From the NCBI GenBank assembly GCA_001949185.1, contig BDGG01000018.1:565210-629209 (forward strand): 64,000 nt of DNA, read 5' to 3'. This DNA is from Ramazzottius varieornatus. Its lineage: Eukaryota; Tardigrada; Eutardigrada; Parachela; Ramazzottiidae. A program made the position numbers and the translations under genes. Below the pieces are notes generated by a model. That model saw only the letters and a list, made by a program, of their open reading frames with translations, was not told the DNA's origin and did no database searches. Positions 22,985-33,594 of this stretch are shown piece after piece (the first letter of the stretch is position 1; each line of letters opens with the position of its first letter).

Positions 22985-24083
22985 GGGGGATGGGTTCGAG
23001 CCGTAGTCGTACTTTTTCTTGTCGGTGACGGATAACAAAGTTTTACGTGTTCGGTTAGCAGAATTTTGCTCCAGTACTAAACGGACAACGCCCTTTTTAT
23101 TCGGAAGCCTTATCATGCTTCCATTTCTAAATTTATAACCGCTCACTGTTTAGAACGAAATAGTTTTTTGATCAGCTTTGACGCAAATGAGATATTTTCG
23201 CTGTCAACTTTCGTCTTGTATTTATCACTCTTTCTGTCACTGTCCTCATTGGTTTACTATTGAGTGGAAAGTTTTACTGTCGGTAGAGCGGAAATTTATG
23301 TACATGATAACAATACAGTAACCTGGATTGTGTGGAAAGTTCTTAATGTTTACCTTCGACCGATAAAATGCTGTTTTTGCTCTCACGCCTATCGGCAGAG
23401 AAGTCGCATAGTGTACTGTTTGCAGTTCACAACGGTAGACTGCTTCCGTCAAAATTCCTCACCAGTCACTTCGGGTCAGTGTTCATAAGTGTTCCTGACA
23501 TGCTGACGAAGAACCGGTTTCTCCTGCTGAGTGTGTACGATGGTTGTCGTAGCCGACGTATCGATATGAGTCATATGGTGGTGAGTTTGAAGGCGATCAG
23601 CAGGAGAAACCAGTAGAGAAGCAACTTCCAGTGAAAAAGTTGTCAGTAGTACTGGCAGATCATCACTCTTAAGTGGCGCACGCTTGGGTTGTTATGGTTC
23701 TGGGGCGTGCGCGACTTGAGATGACGACCCAGCACGCTTCGTTGTCCGGCCTGCCTGTTGATAAGCACGATCAGGCCGATATCCTCGTCGTACATCAACG
23801 TGAGAAATTGCAAATTGTACATAGCTGGCAGCAAGAGGCCGGCAGAAACTTGTTCTGTTCTAAATTTGAATCGGTGCCTTCAGACAACGACTAACCGGCA
23901 TTTCTCGCTACGTGTGATATCATCTCTGTGCTGTTCCGTTCAACTTCATCGCTTTAGTGTTTAGTAGGCATTTCAAGCGATCATTTCCTGCTTACGCCAT
24001 CTTGCAAACATTTCCAGTCAGCAAGTATCCGGCATTTTGATATTTCTTATCGTCGGGAATCACATCGACACAAAGGAAGCAGG
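22985..24083. other. Intergenic region between ALDH2 and the Pmp3-like gene
   Basis: About 1.1 kb without a supported gene. It contains one single-module hairpin element and the promoter of the Pmp3-like gene. A GGTTCGAGCC stretch near 22992 resembles a tRNA T-loop, but no cloverleaf fits around it. Confidence 0.5.
23640..23740. repeat. Hairpin element, one module, intergenic
   Basis: Arms TTAAGTGGCGCACGC and GCGTGCGCGACTTGA around a GTTGTTATGGTTCTG loop. The outer arms are not recognisable. Confidence 0.7.
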
Positions 24084-24617
24084 ATGGAAGGCTCACAGAT
24101 CCTCGCTGCCATCATTTCCATCTTTATCCCACCTCTGGGTACGTCAGCCATCTTCACTAGCTTGAACGTCTTACGCAATAGTGTTTCGTACTTTTTTGGA
24201 CTGTATGATGGAGTATGTTTGCAGGTGTGGCCATCTACAAGGGAATAACCCGGGACTTCTGGTAAGTCACACAGGTTCAGCAGGCAGTGCGTTTCTGACA
24301 GGTCGCACGCTACACCGCCGAGGCAGAGCGGTCGTAGGATTATCCTGCCGCGCGTTCCCCTTCGGCCTGCCACGCTTGCGCTTTTGTTTTCTGGTTGTGG
24401 AATGATCAAGCTATTGATTTCTGGATTTCTGTTTTGATTTGCAGGATCAACCTGTTGCTGACCATCCTGTTCTTCATCCCAGGTATTACAGCAGAGGCTG
24501 CAGTTTGTTCACTGGAATAGTTTGGGATCTCTAAGTGATTCTGATGGCATCGGTTTCACATCCTGGTTCTTGATTGTAGGATTGGTCCATGCATTGTATC
24601 TGATCTGCATGACGTAA
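24084..24617 (+). CDS. Pmp3 / UPF0057-type hydrophobic membrane peptide, 55 aa
   Basis: Four small exons (24084-24138, 24225-24261, 24445-24482, 24580-24617), each bounded by clear GT-AG sites, splice to a 55-residue protein. It starts MEGSQILAAIISIFIPPLGV, continues AIYKGITRDFWINLLLTIL, then FFIPGLVHALYLIC. Two membrane helices, the I.PPLGV motif, the short polar turn and FIPG.VHALY are diagnostic of the Pmp3/UPF0057 family, and 55 residues equals yeast Pmp3. In fungi, plants and nematodes these peptides sit in the plasma membrane and affect membrane potential and salt or cold tolerance; a similar role here is inference. The exons are too short to show as an open frame. Confidence 0.88.
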
Positions 24618-25220
24618 CAGGAAGATGATCACCTGGTCGCCGCAGGTCTTGCAGCCATGCTGGTTCCTCCTTTTTATAAACGACATTTTTAGTTCTACAT
24701 CGTATTCCGTCTGAGCAATAATTCATCGAGGCAATATCAATATCATGGGGATCGAAACCCTTTTTCTGACTGGCATCTTTACTGACAGGAAATATGTACC
24801 GCTAACTTTCCCCTTGCTGTTTGAATTTTACTAGCTAGTCTCTTTGGCTGTTTGACCGTTTTGTGCCTTTGTTGAGCCGGTTCAGAGCTGAGTGTTTTCA
24901 CAAGGATGGAATGCAGCTTTGTAGCGGTTTGATCAACCGGAAAACTGTAACGCATAAAACTATCGCAGTGGTGTTCGGCTCAATGTACGAAGGCAGATTT
25001 AAACTCGTATACTGTATTAAAAACGTGCACACAGACTCTGGTGCAAAGTAACCTTTGTTATTGCAGATGCAAATACGCATTCGTGCAAGAAGTTTCCAGT
25101 TCCTTGAAGCATCGACGGTACTCTGCTGCCTACTCAAACCAAAACTCCGAGGCCTTTTATACTTCGGTCTGAAGAGATAACCTTGCCAACGAATGGCCGG
25201 TAACAGCTGTACGGGGGCAG
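24618..25220. other. Intergenic region with no gene seen
   Basis: A 600-bp region between the Pmp3-like gene and the LINE relic. It includes the 3' UTR of the former. No conserved frame or RNA gene was found. Confidence 0.5.
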
Positions 25221-25224
25221 AAGT

Positions 25225-26022
25225 TTAGAAGTTTTGGTTGAAGAGGGTTGAAGAGATCGATACCGAAAATTCGACTCTCAAACCGTCGAAGGTCATCGAT
25301 GGAAGAAGTACGTGGCAGCAGCGTTTTTGGACTTCAGAAAAGCCTTTGACTGTGTCTTGCCACAACAAACTGCCAGCAGCGCTAAGCAGAGTGGGTGTGG
25401 GCTGACTAGCTCGGTAGTTCTTCTGCTCGTACTCGAAGGATCGGTCGCAATTCGTCGAGCTCAGCGGATGAAGGTCCGAAGAAAGAACCACACTCTCCGG
25501 AGTACTACAGTACCAGAGAACGTCCTGGGTCCGCCACTCTGTACGATCTTTCTTGTGGACTGCCTGCAGTACGAAGAGCCCCAGCCAAATATAGAGGTGA
25601 AAGCGGAAAAAGAACTCTCCGCGGATGACCCGATGGTTCACGCCGTCGGGAAGACCTCCCAGGAAGCCATCGCAAATCACAACACGGCACTGATTAGGAA
25701 CACTGAATGGGTAGAAGGGCCCGACCTGACCTTCAACAACGGAAACTGCGTCCACATGGCCACCGCCTCAAGCGGAAGCAGGAGATGGATTGACTTGTCC
25801 ACAGACACAGCGAAGCTGGGCGGACACCAGCTGGAACAAAAAGGGTACGTTCGGTACTTGGGTGTAAATACGGCCCAATACCTGCAATGGAACCAACACT
25901 TGGAGCAAGCCAAGCAGAAGTCAATGCGGGAATCTGCTAACTGGATGACGCAAAGAAAGGTCTTCCCAAAGAAGCACGGCTTGCTCTGTACCACAGTGCA
26001 CTATGCCTTTAGCTCCGCTTAA
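25225..26022 (+). pseudogene. Non-LTR retrotransposon (LINE) reverse transcriptase fragment
   Basis: The plus-strand frame contains AAAFLDFRKAFDCV, the RT motif with the first catalytic Asp, then VLGPPLCTIFLVDCL, the decayed descendant of the GVPQGSVLGPLLF motif. Then comes LSADDPMVHAVGKTSQEA, with the DD of the second catalytic motif but Ser-Ala in place of the usual Tyr/Phe-Ala. GYVRYLGVNTAQYLQWNQH matches the thumb region of Jockey/CR1-like elements. No endonuclease domain or start is nearby, and the G-V-P-Q-G loop is lost, so this is a 5'-truncated, inactive copy. Its continuation is displaced to 27.46 kb by an insertion. Confidence 0.75.
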
Positions 26023-26040
26023 CTACGTCTATATCGTGGG

Positions 26041-26464
26041 GCTGTACCGGAATTCCCTCCAAGGTGTCTAGCAGTCACGTGACAGCAGAGCCGGGCGCAG
26101 AAAATCGGGGGTGTAAGTGGGAGCACCGATCATCGAGTTAGTAGGCGAGGGGGCGAAAGCGAGATTGGTTTACTTTAGCGTTTGTGGGTGGTGCTCATGG
26201 ATGGACCAACCCCGATTTTTCCCCTTCGCCTACTAACTCGATCGGCGCGCCCACTTACACCCCTGATTTTCTGTGCCCGGCTCTGCGTTGCAGGCCAGTA
26301 AATATTGCCTGGCGGGGATAAAATGCTTCAGTGCTTCCAATCAAAGATCCCTGGCCAATCAACTGCAGCAATGTGCCGCAATTAAACAATCGGTGATATC
26401 AGGCCATGGGTGGAATTCATTAGCCTGTCACGTGACTGCGCGAAACCTTGGAGGGGATACAGTA
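26041..26464. mobile_element. Nested inverted-repeat element (MITE-like) inside the LINE
   Basis: Outer inverted repeats pair CCCTCCAAGG...CAGTCACGTGACAG (26055-26084) with CTGTCACGTGACTG...CCTTGGAGGGG (about 26428-26457). Inside is a second, longer pair: CAGAGCCGGGCGCAGAAAATC through GAGTTAGTAGGCGA (about 26088-26150) mirrored by TCGCCTACTAACTCGAT through GATTTTCTGTGCCCGGCTCTG (about 26226-26287). No coding capacity. It may be one element inserted in another. Confidence 0.75.
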
Positions 26465-27459
26465 AGGTTTGTGCGAAATGTTAACTGACCCTTTGGCAAA
26501 CTTTGAATATCAACTAACCACAATATTAACTTTATAAAATATGTTTTTGCACAATGATCGACCAACCAGCATATTAACCGACCGATTTATGGCCCCACGA
26601 AGTGCTGTACATTAACGCTCTGCGTAGGACCGTCCTCTTTGTGTATACAATGACTCAGTTTTTATTCACCTCTCAAGTTTAGCTTTTGGTCTTTGTGGTT
26701 GAGGCTTTTTCTTTGCCTGTATCTCGGTCTTCTCACCAAAGCGACACTATTGACCAGCGGTCAACAAAAATCCAGCACGCTAGAAAAATTTCCTACGGCT
26801 TCGGGTGGTTTCGCTGGAATCTGATGGTTTCGCCTCTTCGGCGAGACACGTACACGGAATTCGCTCAGAAAAAAACTGAAACACTAAGGATATTCTCCTC
26901 TACCGACGCCAAGCTCGGGATAAATTCTGTTATAACCAGTGTGGTCTGAAAAAAATCAAAACGGCCAGGCCTCCTTTTCAAGATTTTGCCTTCATGGCCT
27001 GCCAATTATCCGGATTTCGAGATCTCGAATTTTGAATGTCGATTGGCTGGGCCAGCCTTCGCCACACGGTATCAGCCAATCAACTTCTTGTATGCAGAAA
27101 GAGGACGGTAGCATTCTGCAAAACATGGGAACCATCGTGCTGAAAGTGCTAAAACACCCAACGTCTCTTGTTAGCAGCTTTGGATATCTTTGAAAATGAA
27201 TTTCAGGGTCGAATAGTTTGTTCAGAAGTGTCACGGCGACTAAAACGCGTCGAATTTAAGGGATGTAGCGCAGTTACTAATCGGCATTCTATAATGTCGG
27301 GAATGTGAACAAACGATATCTAACATCAGTTGGCCACATCGCTGGTTATGATATAGAAGTAGTTGGCATTTTGGTCGCGCGATATTCATGGTCGGCATTG
27401 TCATTAAACGATATTTTGAGCAGGAACTCTATACCGTGCGTTCGTCGACATGTATTTCT
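26465..27459. other. Non-coding insert within the LINE
   Basis: About 1 kb without a supported gene, lying between the two LINE pieces. It must have arrived with or after the nested inverted repeat. Confidence 0.4.
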
Positions 27460-27660
27460 ACTTCTGTGCACCAGTGTGGTTCGCTTTGGCAAAGAACATG
27501 GAAATGATCGAGATGGCCCAACGCAAGGCTGTTAGGGTGCTGGCCGACTGCAAGAGCGGAACTACGACGGACGAACTGTTTACGGAATGAGGGCATCGAG
27601 AAAGTGGGGAGACGTTGGAAGAGACTGGAAGGCCTGTAGCTCTACAGTCCGGCATGGGCG
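27460..27660 (+). pseudogene. LINE 3' end fragment
   Basis: The frame VWFALAKNMEMIEMAQRKAV then RVLADCKSGTTTDELFTE matches the conserved stretch after the RT domain of Jockey/CR1-type LINEs (Q-R-A-R, then T-ELF-E). A TGA follows, and GIEKVGRRWKRLE resumes in another frame. It fits directly onto the end of the 25.2-26.0 kb fragment. Confidence 0.6.
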
Positions 27661-27716
27661 TCCTACGGTGTGAAGTCAAAGGTTGAGTGTCCCCAGGGAT
27701 GATGCGGGACAAAGAA

Positions 27717-28121
27717 TTATTCCGAAGGCTGGTGGTAAACTGAAGAGGAAACTGCGCTGGAGAAAGCTTTGATGCGCTCTCCGTTCAGTTGTGCTTTTGC
27801 CAAGGCAATCTGTTGGTCGGGTAGTTCGTTAAGAGACGAAGGGATATCATCTGGACGAAGGCGCTTCTGTGGAGGAGAAAGAGGGACCTCGAAGACTGAA
27901 GAGCCCTGTCGATCGGAAACTTTCACTTCGTCTTCCGAAACAGTCTCATAATTCAAGTCGCATTTCGTCTGATCAGAAGCTTCGGAAATGGCGTCATCAG
28001 CGACCTTGGCATTACGGCGGACGTATTTTGGTCTGAGTGCTATGCTGTGCTTCATGGAACTTCCGGGATCTTTCCGCTTGGGAGGAAAGCCTTTGGCCTT
28101 GCGGCTACGTTTGGGAGGCAT
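27717..28121 (-). CDS. Hypothetical basic protein, 134 aa
   Basis: ATG 28121 starts a Lys/Arg-rich leader (MPPKRSRKAKGFPPKRKDPG), followed by an acidic Ser/Thr-rich middle and a short helical tail containing QIALAKAQLNGERIKAFSSA. The leader would suit a nuclear protein. No family is recognised. It lies between the LINE relic and the DDE transposon, so it could belong to a mobile element or be chance. Confidence 0.3.
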   Translation of the reverse strand: MPPKRSRKAKGFPPKRKDPGSSMKHSIALRPKYVRRNAKVADDAISEASDQTKCDLNYETVSEDEVKVSDRQGSSVFEVPLSPPQKRLRPDDIPSSLNELPDQQIALAKAQLNGERIKAFSSAVSSSVYHQPSE

Positions 28122-29172
28122 GGGCGTGATAAGACAGAAAAGAACAAAGAGATATCAGGAAAATTAGCAGCAGAACATACAGCAGAGCAATTAGCAGCAG
28201 AACATACAGCATACAGAAATGCAAACAGAGGATAAAAGAAGAGGAATCAAATTCAAAAGGAGAAAGGATAAGCTGAATGGGTTGGCACGAACATCGGACT
28301 GCGATGGGATGTTCATCAAAGTGCGACGATAAAGGAACTTTAGGATATGTAGGGATACCCAATCAACACTTAAAAGCCAAAAACATTCGAACGCACATCG
28401 AAAGGGAGTTCCAACTCGGACAAAGTTACGAGCGGATCGCGAGCAAATGAATAATGTAACTCTGTCGAGAAGACTCAGTTACCGGCAAACCGGCATGTAC
28501 AAACACATGGGTGAACGAGTAACGTACAAGCTATCAAATACATAGCGATAAAAGTATTACAACGAGTGAAGGAGGAAGCCGATCCAGCGTTAGCCACAAA
28601 TAAGCAAGCTTATTTCCCATTATTTAACTTGTACCATATATGCCATAAAGGACTTTCTTGTACTGTGAGGCTTCAGGAACTTCGCGGGACACGTCGTTGT
28701 ACGCCCCAAGCTAAACCCCGGTCTGGAAATGAAACCCTAATAATCCCCTCAGAGATAATTCGCGCTTACTATGACATATCCCGCGGAACTCGTGAAGTGT
28801 TCCGGTATAAGCTCGCTGGTTTCTAGTTAACCGCTTCAAATTGATTTCTCTTACGATGTGGGTATAGTGATCCTATCTTCAGCTAATTTTTCATGTAAAA
28901 AGCTGTTATGATTTCGGGCCAAATAATGACTCATTTTCTGGAGATCGAGGAGGCCGTTGACTGGATTGTCGAGGCTGAATAACAGCGTTCAACAGTTGAG
29001 AAGACTGAAGTAGAAGGAATCGCTAATGAGGCTGTTTTACCTGTAAATTGCTCGGCAAATCTGATCCGCCATCGCATACTGCGTATGCACGACACACGAT
29101 CCGCAGTAAGCTTCAGTGCGGTACATCGTTCAATCTGAAATCGATCAAGCAAGACCACTTAAGCCATTCTGA
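28122..29172. other. Intergenic region left of the DDE transposon
   Basis: About 1 kb with no supported gene. Bases 28165-28215 carry an imperfect direct repeat of GCAGCAGAACATACAGC. Confidence 0.5.
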
Positions 29173-31587
29173 CAGGGCATTAACGCCAGTCTGTCCACTC
29201 TGATCCTCAAACCAATAAGATAGCATGATAGAGCAGAGTTTGCTCCACAAACTGAGATAAACTAAATCGGCGAAATAAAATCCTGCAAAACGCCACAGGA
29301 AGCGGAAGTGACGTCAAATTCTTACATCGACATGACATGACCAACTATACTAGCACAGTCTAAAATTTCACAGAACTCATAGAAGATAAATTTTACAGAG
29401 GTGATACTGATCGTAGAAGTGATGGAAGCAGAGAGGAGCTTTGCACCAGCCGCACTTAAGCAAAAGCCGGTCGTCGCAGTTTTCATGGTCGGAATGACCA
29501 GTCAACTTCTTGAGGAAAGAGAATTCGGTAGGATTTACATAGTCAAAGGACTCGTCAGTATAGCCGCACAGATGCCAGGCCTGGTTCACTAGGTCTCCAT
29601 ACCGGGGAGACTGAAACTGTTGGTAAACCAAAGAATGCATCTTGAGGATTACGTCTCGATGATGAACTTGAAGTGGAAGGCTGTGCAAAATGATGAAACT
29701 GGAGATCTTCCGGAAGAAGTCTTTATACATTCGGAAGAAGAGTCTGTCCAGTGGTTGGATATCACCAGTCACTTTCGGAGGAATCGTGATCATTTCGTAT
29801 TCCAGTTCTTCAGGCTTGAATTCCAAAACAGCTTCCTGGTCAGAATAGGTTCTCCACGAATCGGCTAGCAGAATGCAGCGATCTTGCACATGAGAAAACA
29901 ATATCTTTTCACACCATTCCAAGTAGAGCTTCTTTGTCATCTTGCCCGAAGCCGAAGCAGTGACATACAGGTTGTCAGCTTTAAACATTGTCCTTGCCAC
30001 AATAGAACCGAAAACGCTTTTGTCCTCCTGTAGAGTGATCCACAGTTGTGGGAGAAACTTGCGCGTGCCGGGCGAAATGGTCATTATAACCGTGTAGCTA
30101 TGCGTCATGGAGTTCTCCGACTGACAGATCGCAAGAATATGTTTTGCGCCGGCCAGATGCAGTGTGCGCCTTGGTCTCATCTCGTAATCGAACCCAGACT
30201 GATCCGTGTTCCACATACCGTCCAAGCCGTAATCTGAGATCCTCGATCTGACAAGGGCGACACACTCCTCCGCAGTTTTCTTTACTTGCGGGGCTTCTTG
30301 AATGTACTTGTCGGTCACGAACTTGGTGATCTTCCGATCGACGATGCCGTGATACCTACAATATCGACCCCGTTAGTGTGGCGCAGTAACTCGTGAGCAG
30401 AATTCTCGGTTGAAGTGATCTGCGTAAGCAATGATACATATTTCATTTTAATACTTCAATGTGTTTACCTCTTCAACTTTCCCACCCAGTCCGGAGACGC
30501 CGTGAAACCTACCAGGCCAATGGTTCGGTTCGCAGTAACAGCCCAACGTCGAATATCCATATCCTTCACAATATGAGGCTTCTGTTTGGCCAGAAAGAAC
30601 TGCTTGCCAGTCTCCAAACGCAGCGCCTTCAGCTTATTATATCTGGAACCGCCCTCAGCAACATGTCGTTCCCATTCTTGGAGTTGTCGAATACTGGTGA
30701 CTTTCTTGAACTTGGTCTGGACACACGAAAGGCTACGTCGTTTCTTCGTAGCGACATTCCTCCAGAAATCGACGGAGCGTTTCTTGTAGTCGAGGGTGAC
30801 TGCGTTACTTGGCGGCTGTTTTGGGTTCGGTATTCGCGGGACATAGAATTCGTTGGACGATGGTTCCGTTCCACTGGAGAGAGGCTCGACGACTTTATCT
30901 TCTTGGCTAGGATTTTCGTCGGGTTCAGCCAGCTGATTAGACGCAGCAACCAACTTCTCGAACTCGTCGAACGTCTGCATGTCTGTTTGCAGTTCATATT
31001 GCAGGTCTTCTTCAAATGCCAACGAAGAACTACCTGCTCGGTTGATTTTAACATCCATAAATCCTGAAACAGAAACAGAAAGGTGGAATATCTCATATCA
31101 ACGTCAGCCATAGTAAACGGCAACAGTACAATACCTTTGACGAGTTCTTTTAACTGCTTATCAGCCTCGCTCGGTTGTCCATCCAGTTGGGAGAGCTGCT
31201 TGTAGTCCTCCTCCAGAAGCTTCAACACATTCATCGGATTAACGGAATCCATTTCGGGCGACAGTGGAAATCACGCAGCAACGGAACGATGAATGTAAGA
31301 GCAATGAAGCAACAGGCACAGCAAAACTGATTGCGCTTGGTTTAGCGTAGAGTACAAGAGCAACTGGTTCAATTAATATCAAATCAACCATCAGGCAATC
31401 AAATCAGTTGATTTGCTGTCACACTGGTGATCCGCCCTGAATTTGACGTCACTTCCGCTTCCTGTGGCGTCTTCCTGGATTTTATTTCGCCGATTTAGTT
31501 TATCTCAGTTTGTGGAACAAACTCTGCTCTATCATGCTGTCATATTGGTTTGAGGATCAGAGTGGACAGACTGGCGTTAATCCCTTG
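29173..31587. mobile_element. DDE transposon, apparently complete, long terminal inverted repeats
   Basis: Terminal inverted repeats of about 145 bp: left 29173-29321 (begins CAGGGCATTAACGCCAGTCT), right 31439-31587 (ends CTGGCGTTAATCCCTTG). Both contain CTGATCCTCAAACCAATA or its complement and GGAAGCGGAAGTGACGTC. TA follows the right end and GA precedes the left, fitting a TA target duplication with one change. The single gene inside spans most of the element. The open frame and long matching repeats suggest recent activity. Confidence 0.85.
29377..31252 (-). CDS. Pogo/Tigger-like DDE_1 transposase, intact copy 2
   Basis: Three exons. Exon 1 (ATG 31252) reads MDSVNPMNVLKLLEEDYKQL. Exon 2, about 30470-31070, carries a basic DNA-binding region (KRSVDFWRNVATKKRRSL and TGKQFFLAKQKPHIVKDMDI), of the CENP-B/Tc5 helix-turn-helix type by position. 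Exon 3, from YHGIVDRKITKF, holds the catalytic domain: NTDQSGFDYE, LLADSW and GDIQPLDRLFFRMY supply the three Asp residues. A C-terminal Cys/His cluster follows (NCDDRLLLKCGWCKAPLC, then FHHFYDQYHLC), ending at TCA/TGA 29377. About 560 residues, no internal stop. It should cut and paste DNA at TA sites. Copies at 12.9 and 61.6 kb are dead relatives. Confidence 0.87.
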
Positions 31588-32049
31588 TAAGAAGTACCAC
31601 TCTGAGTTGGTGGCGATGCCACATAACGTGAGGTTCAGCACTTTAATTTCTGTCCGGACGTCCTTACAAAGTCCTGCATGACCGTCTGGTGTTGCTCTAG
31701 GAAGGGATCTGGGCAGCGGCTCAGAAATTTCTCTGTACGAGAGTGCTCCCCTCCCTGTTGTGATCCCGACCTTAGCTAAATCACCAATCAGCTCCGCCCA
31801 GTGATTTGTTGCCATATAAGACCTCCATTCCGGGGCACCGCCCCTGTCTTGGGGGCTTGGAGGGATTTGGGGCAGATACACCGCTGAATTGGGGATGCTA
31901 ACCGACGAAATTCAGTCTCGCAGTCGCAGACAGCCAAATTTTCTTGATAACCTAGGCGCAGCCCAACCTTACGTATAACTGTCCGCCACCTACATTGTGA
32001 GCAGGATACACGACTGCCGGCAGTGCTCAGTCCAGTTCCGTAGATCTCT
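31588..32049. other. Intergenic region, no gene seen
   Basis: Contains a 113-codon minus-strand frame that overlaps the transposon end and has no family features. It holds the promoter of the next gene. Confidence 0.45.
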
Positions 32050-33594
32050 ATGTGGAAACCACTGCAGAATACAAAGTCTGTGACTTTGGTTCAAGGATGT
32101 CTCTTCGCGATTACGGCTTTTATCATTCTGATGACCGTCGTGGCCTACCATTCATACCTGGTGTACCGAGTACGGATTTCCGGCCCTCGCACTACGCCGC
32201 CCGAGGCCGTCCTCAGCGACTTCAGTGTCCCACCGTGCTTATTCGGAGATTTGCCCTCTGCACGACAACAACCAGTCCTAAGAGTGGTGGTGGTGGTCTA
32301 CTTCTCCATTCCACAGAAGAGTACGTATCTCGATCAGCTCAAGTGGTGTATGCGCAGCTTACTGGAAATGGCCGAGACCGAACCGCCCTTATGGCGCACC
32401 GACCTGATCATTTATATGGAGAATGTCACCCTGCCGCAAGTTTTGGACCTCGGCTGTAGCACGGCTCCTCGACGAAATGCCTTTCAAGTGTATCCTGGTA
32501 CAGTATGCGCGGGTTCAAAACCGGAAGCTGGAGACGGAATTTCGCGACAGTATTCGATTGATTCCAGTACACAGAATGGGAGCTCGGCTAATCAATTGAT
32601 TATGGTCGTTCTCCCAGTGGTGCACCCAGCCAGCCAATAACATTGGAAACGTGCGCCACTTGGGAAAACAAGCAGACTCGACTAAATCATTTTCCCAAGT
32701 GGCGCACGCCATCGGCCAATAACAATGAGAACGTGCGCCTTATGAGACATCGATCTTACGATCAGGCGCAATTCGGTGACCGAAGTCCTAATTTGAGACG
32801 GGTTTTGTTCTTTTCCAGAATACGAGCGAAATCTTCAGGAGCAAATGAAAGAATACCCATACCTCGACTCGATTTATCCCCTAGTGGAGCACTCGTCCAG
32901 CTATTCCAAGTACGACTTTGTGGTACGTTCTGACCTGGACGTCTTCTTCACTCCGGCTTTCGCTGGGTGGATTCCACCCAACTGCGCATTTGTAACGGGG
33001 AACGGAGGCTACAGCGACACCTTCAACATGGAGAAGCTGGCGCATGTGGCCAGCTACAGCGGTATCCACTTCAACGCTTCAGTGCGCAACGTTGGCTCCA
33101 CATGGATCGGCACACCGCAGTTGGTGGCCAAGGTGGCTGAACGGACAGTTCACTGGATGGTACACCTGAGCAGGATCGAGTTCTCGCCCAAGCAGCGCAC
33201 CATAGCCTGGTGGGGTGGCGCTCCCTTGTGGATGGAATGGCATTATGGTGTTCTGTCGATGTACGGAGGTCACTTGGCTGTCAATGAGGTCCTCGAATCA
33301 GGTAAACGACATCCGTATCTCAAATTGGACCTCGATCATCCCACTACCTCATCGGCGAGTTGTACGGTTGATGGACCTTTACATCTTCATACCTACCAGT
33401 CTAACGTCTACTTTAGCAAGTCTGAGTTTAATAACCGCAAGTATGTTGGCGCCAGTGCTCTTCCTGCTTTCTTGAATAGCACTAGATGTGATTACGCTGC
33501 CTATCTAGCTGCCGATTCGTTGGTTATGACTTCTGTGGGATTGGCCGAGAGGTTACGTTCCGCGAAGTTAACCACCCTGCAGAAAAGAGTTTAA
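32050..33594 (+). CDS. Type II membrane protein, glycosyltransferase-like luminal domain
   Basis: Exon 1 (ATG 32050 to about 32499) encodes a short cytosolic tail and one membrane anchor (GCLFAITAFIILMTVVAYHS). The luminal part follows with VLRVVVVVYFSIPQKSTYLD and WRTDLIIYMENVTLPQVLDL. After an intron with a hairpin element, exon 2 (about 32819-33594) gives the best clue: FVVRSDLDVFFTPAFAGWIP, a DxD-like metal-binding motif after a strand, then FVTGNGGYSDTFNMEKL and a His/Trp-rich region (WGGAPLWMEWHYGVLSMYGG). The fold logic is that of a Golgi glycosyltransferase. From memory it resembles the DUF7164-type family found in some invertebrates and fungi; I could not check this. Substrate unknown. 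Confidence 0.75.
32580..32766. repeat. Hairpin element, two modules, intron of the glycosyltransferase-like gene
   Basis: Opens GGGAGCTCGGCTAATCAATTG. The first module has a diverged left arm (CCAGTGGTGCACCC). Both loops carry GCCAATAACA, so the modules share one orientation. Confidence 0.8.

Noticed and set aside
22970-23010. Possible tRNA (GGTTCGAGCC)
   Set aside because: Only a T-loop-like string; no acceptor, D or anticodon stem could be formed around it.
31540-31881. 113-codon minus-strand frame at the transposon edge
   Set aside because: Spans the right terminal repeat and flanking DNA; no family features.
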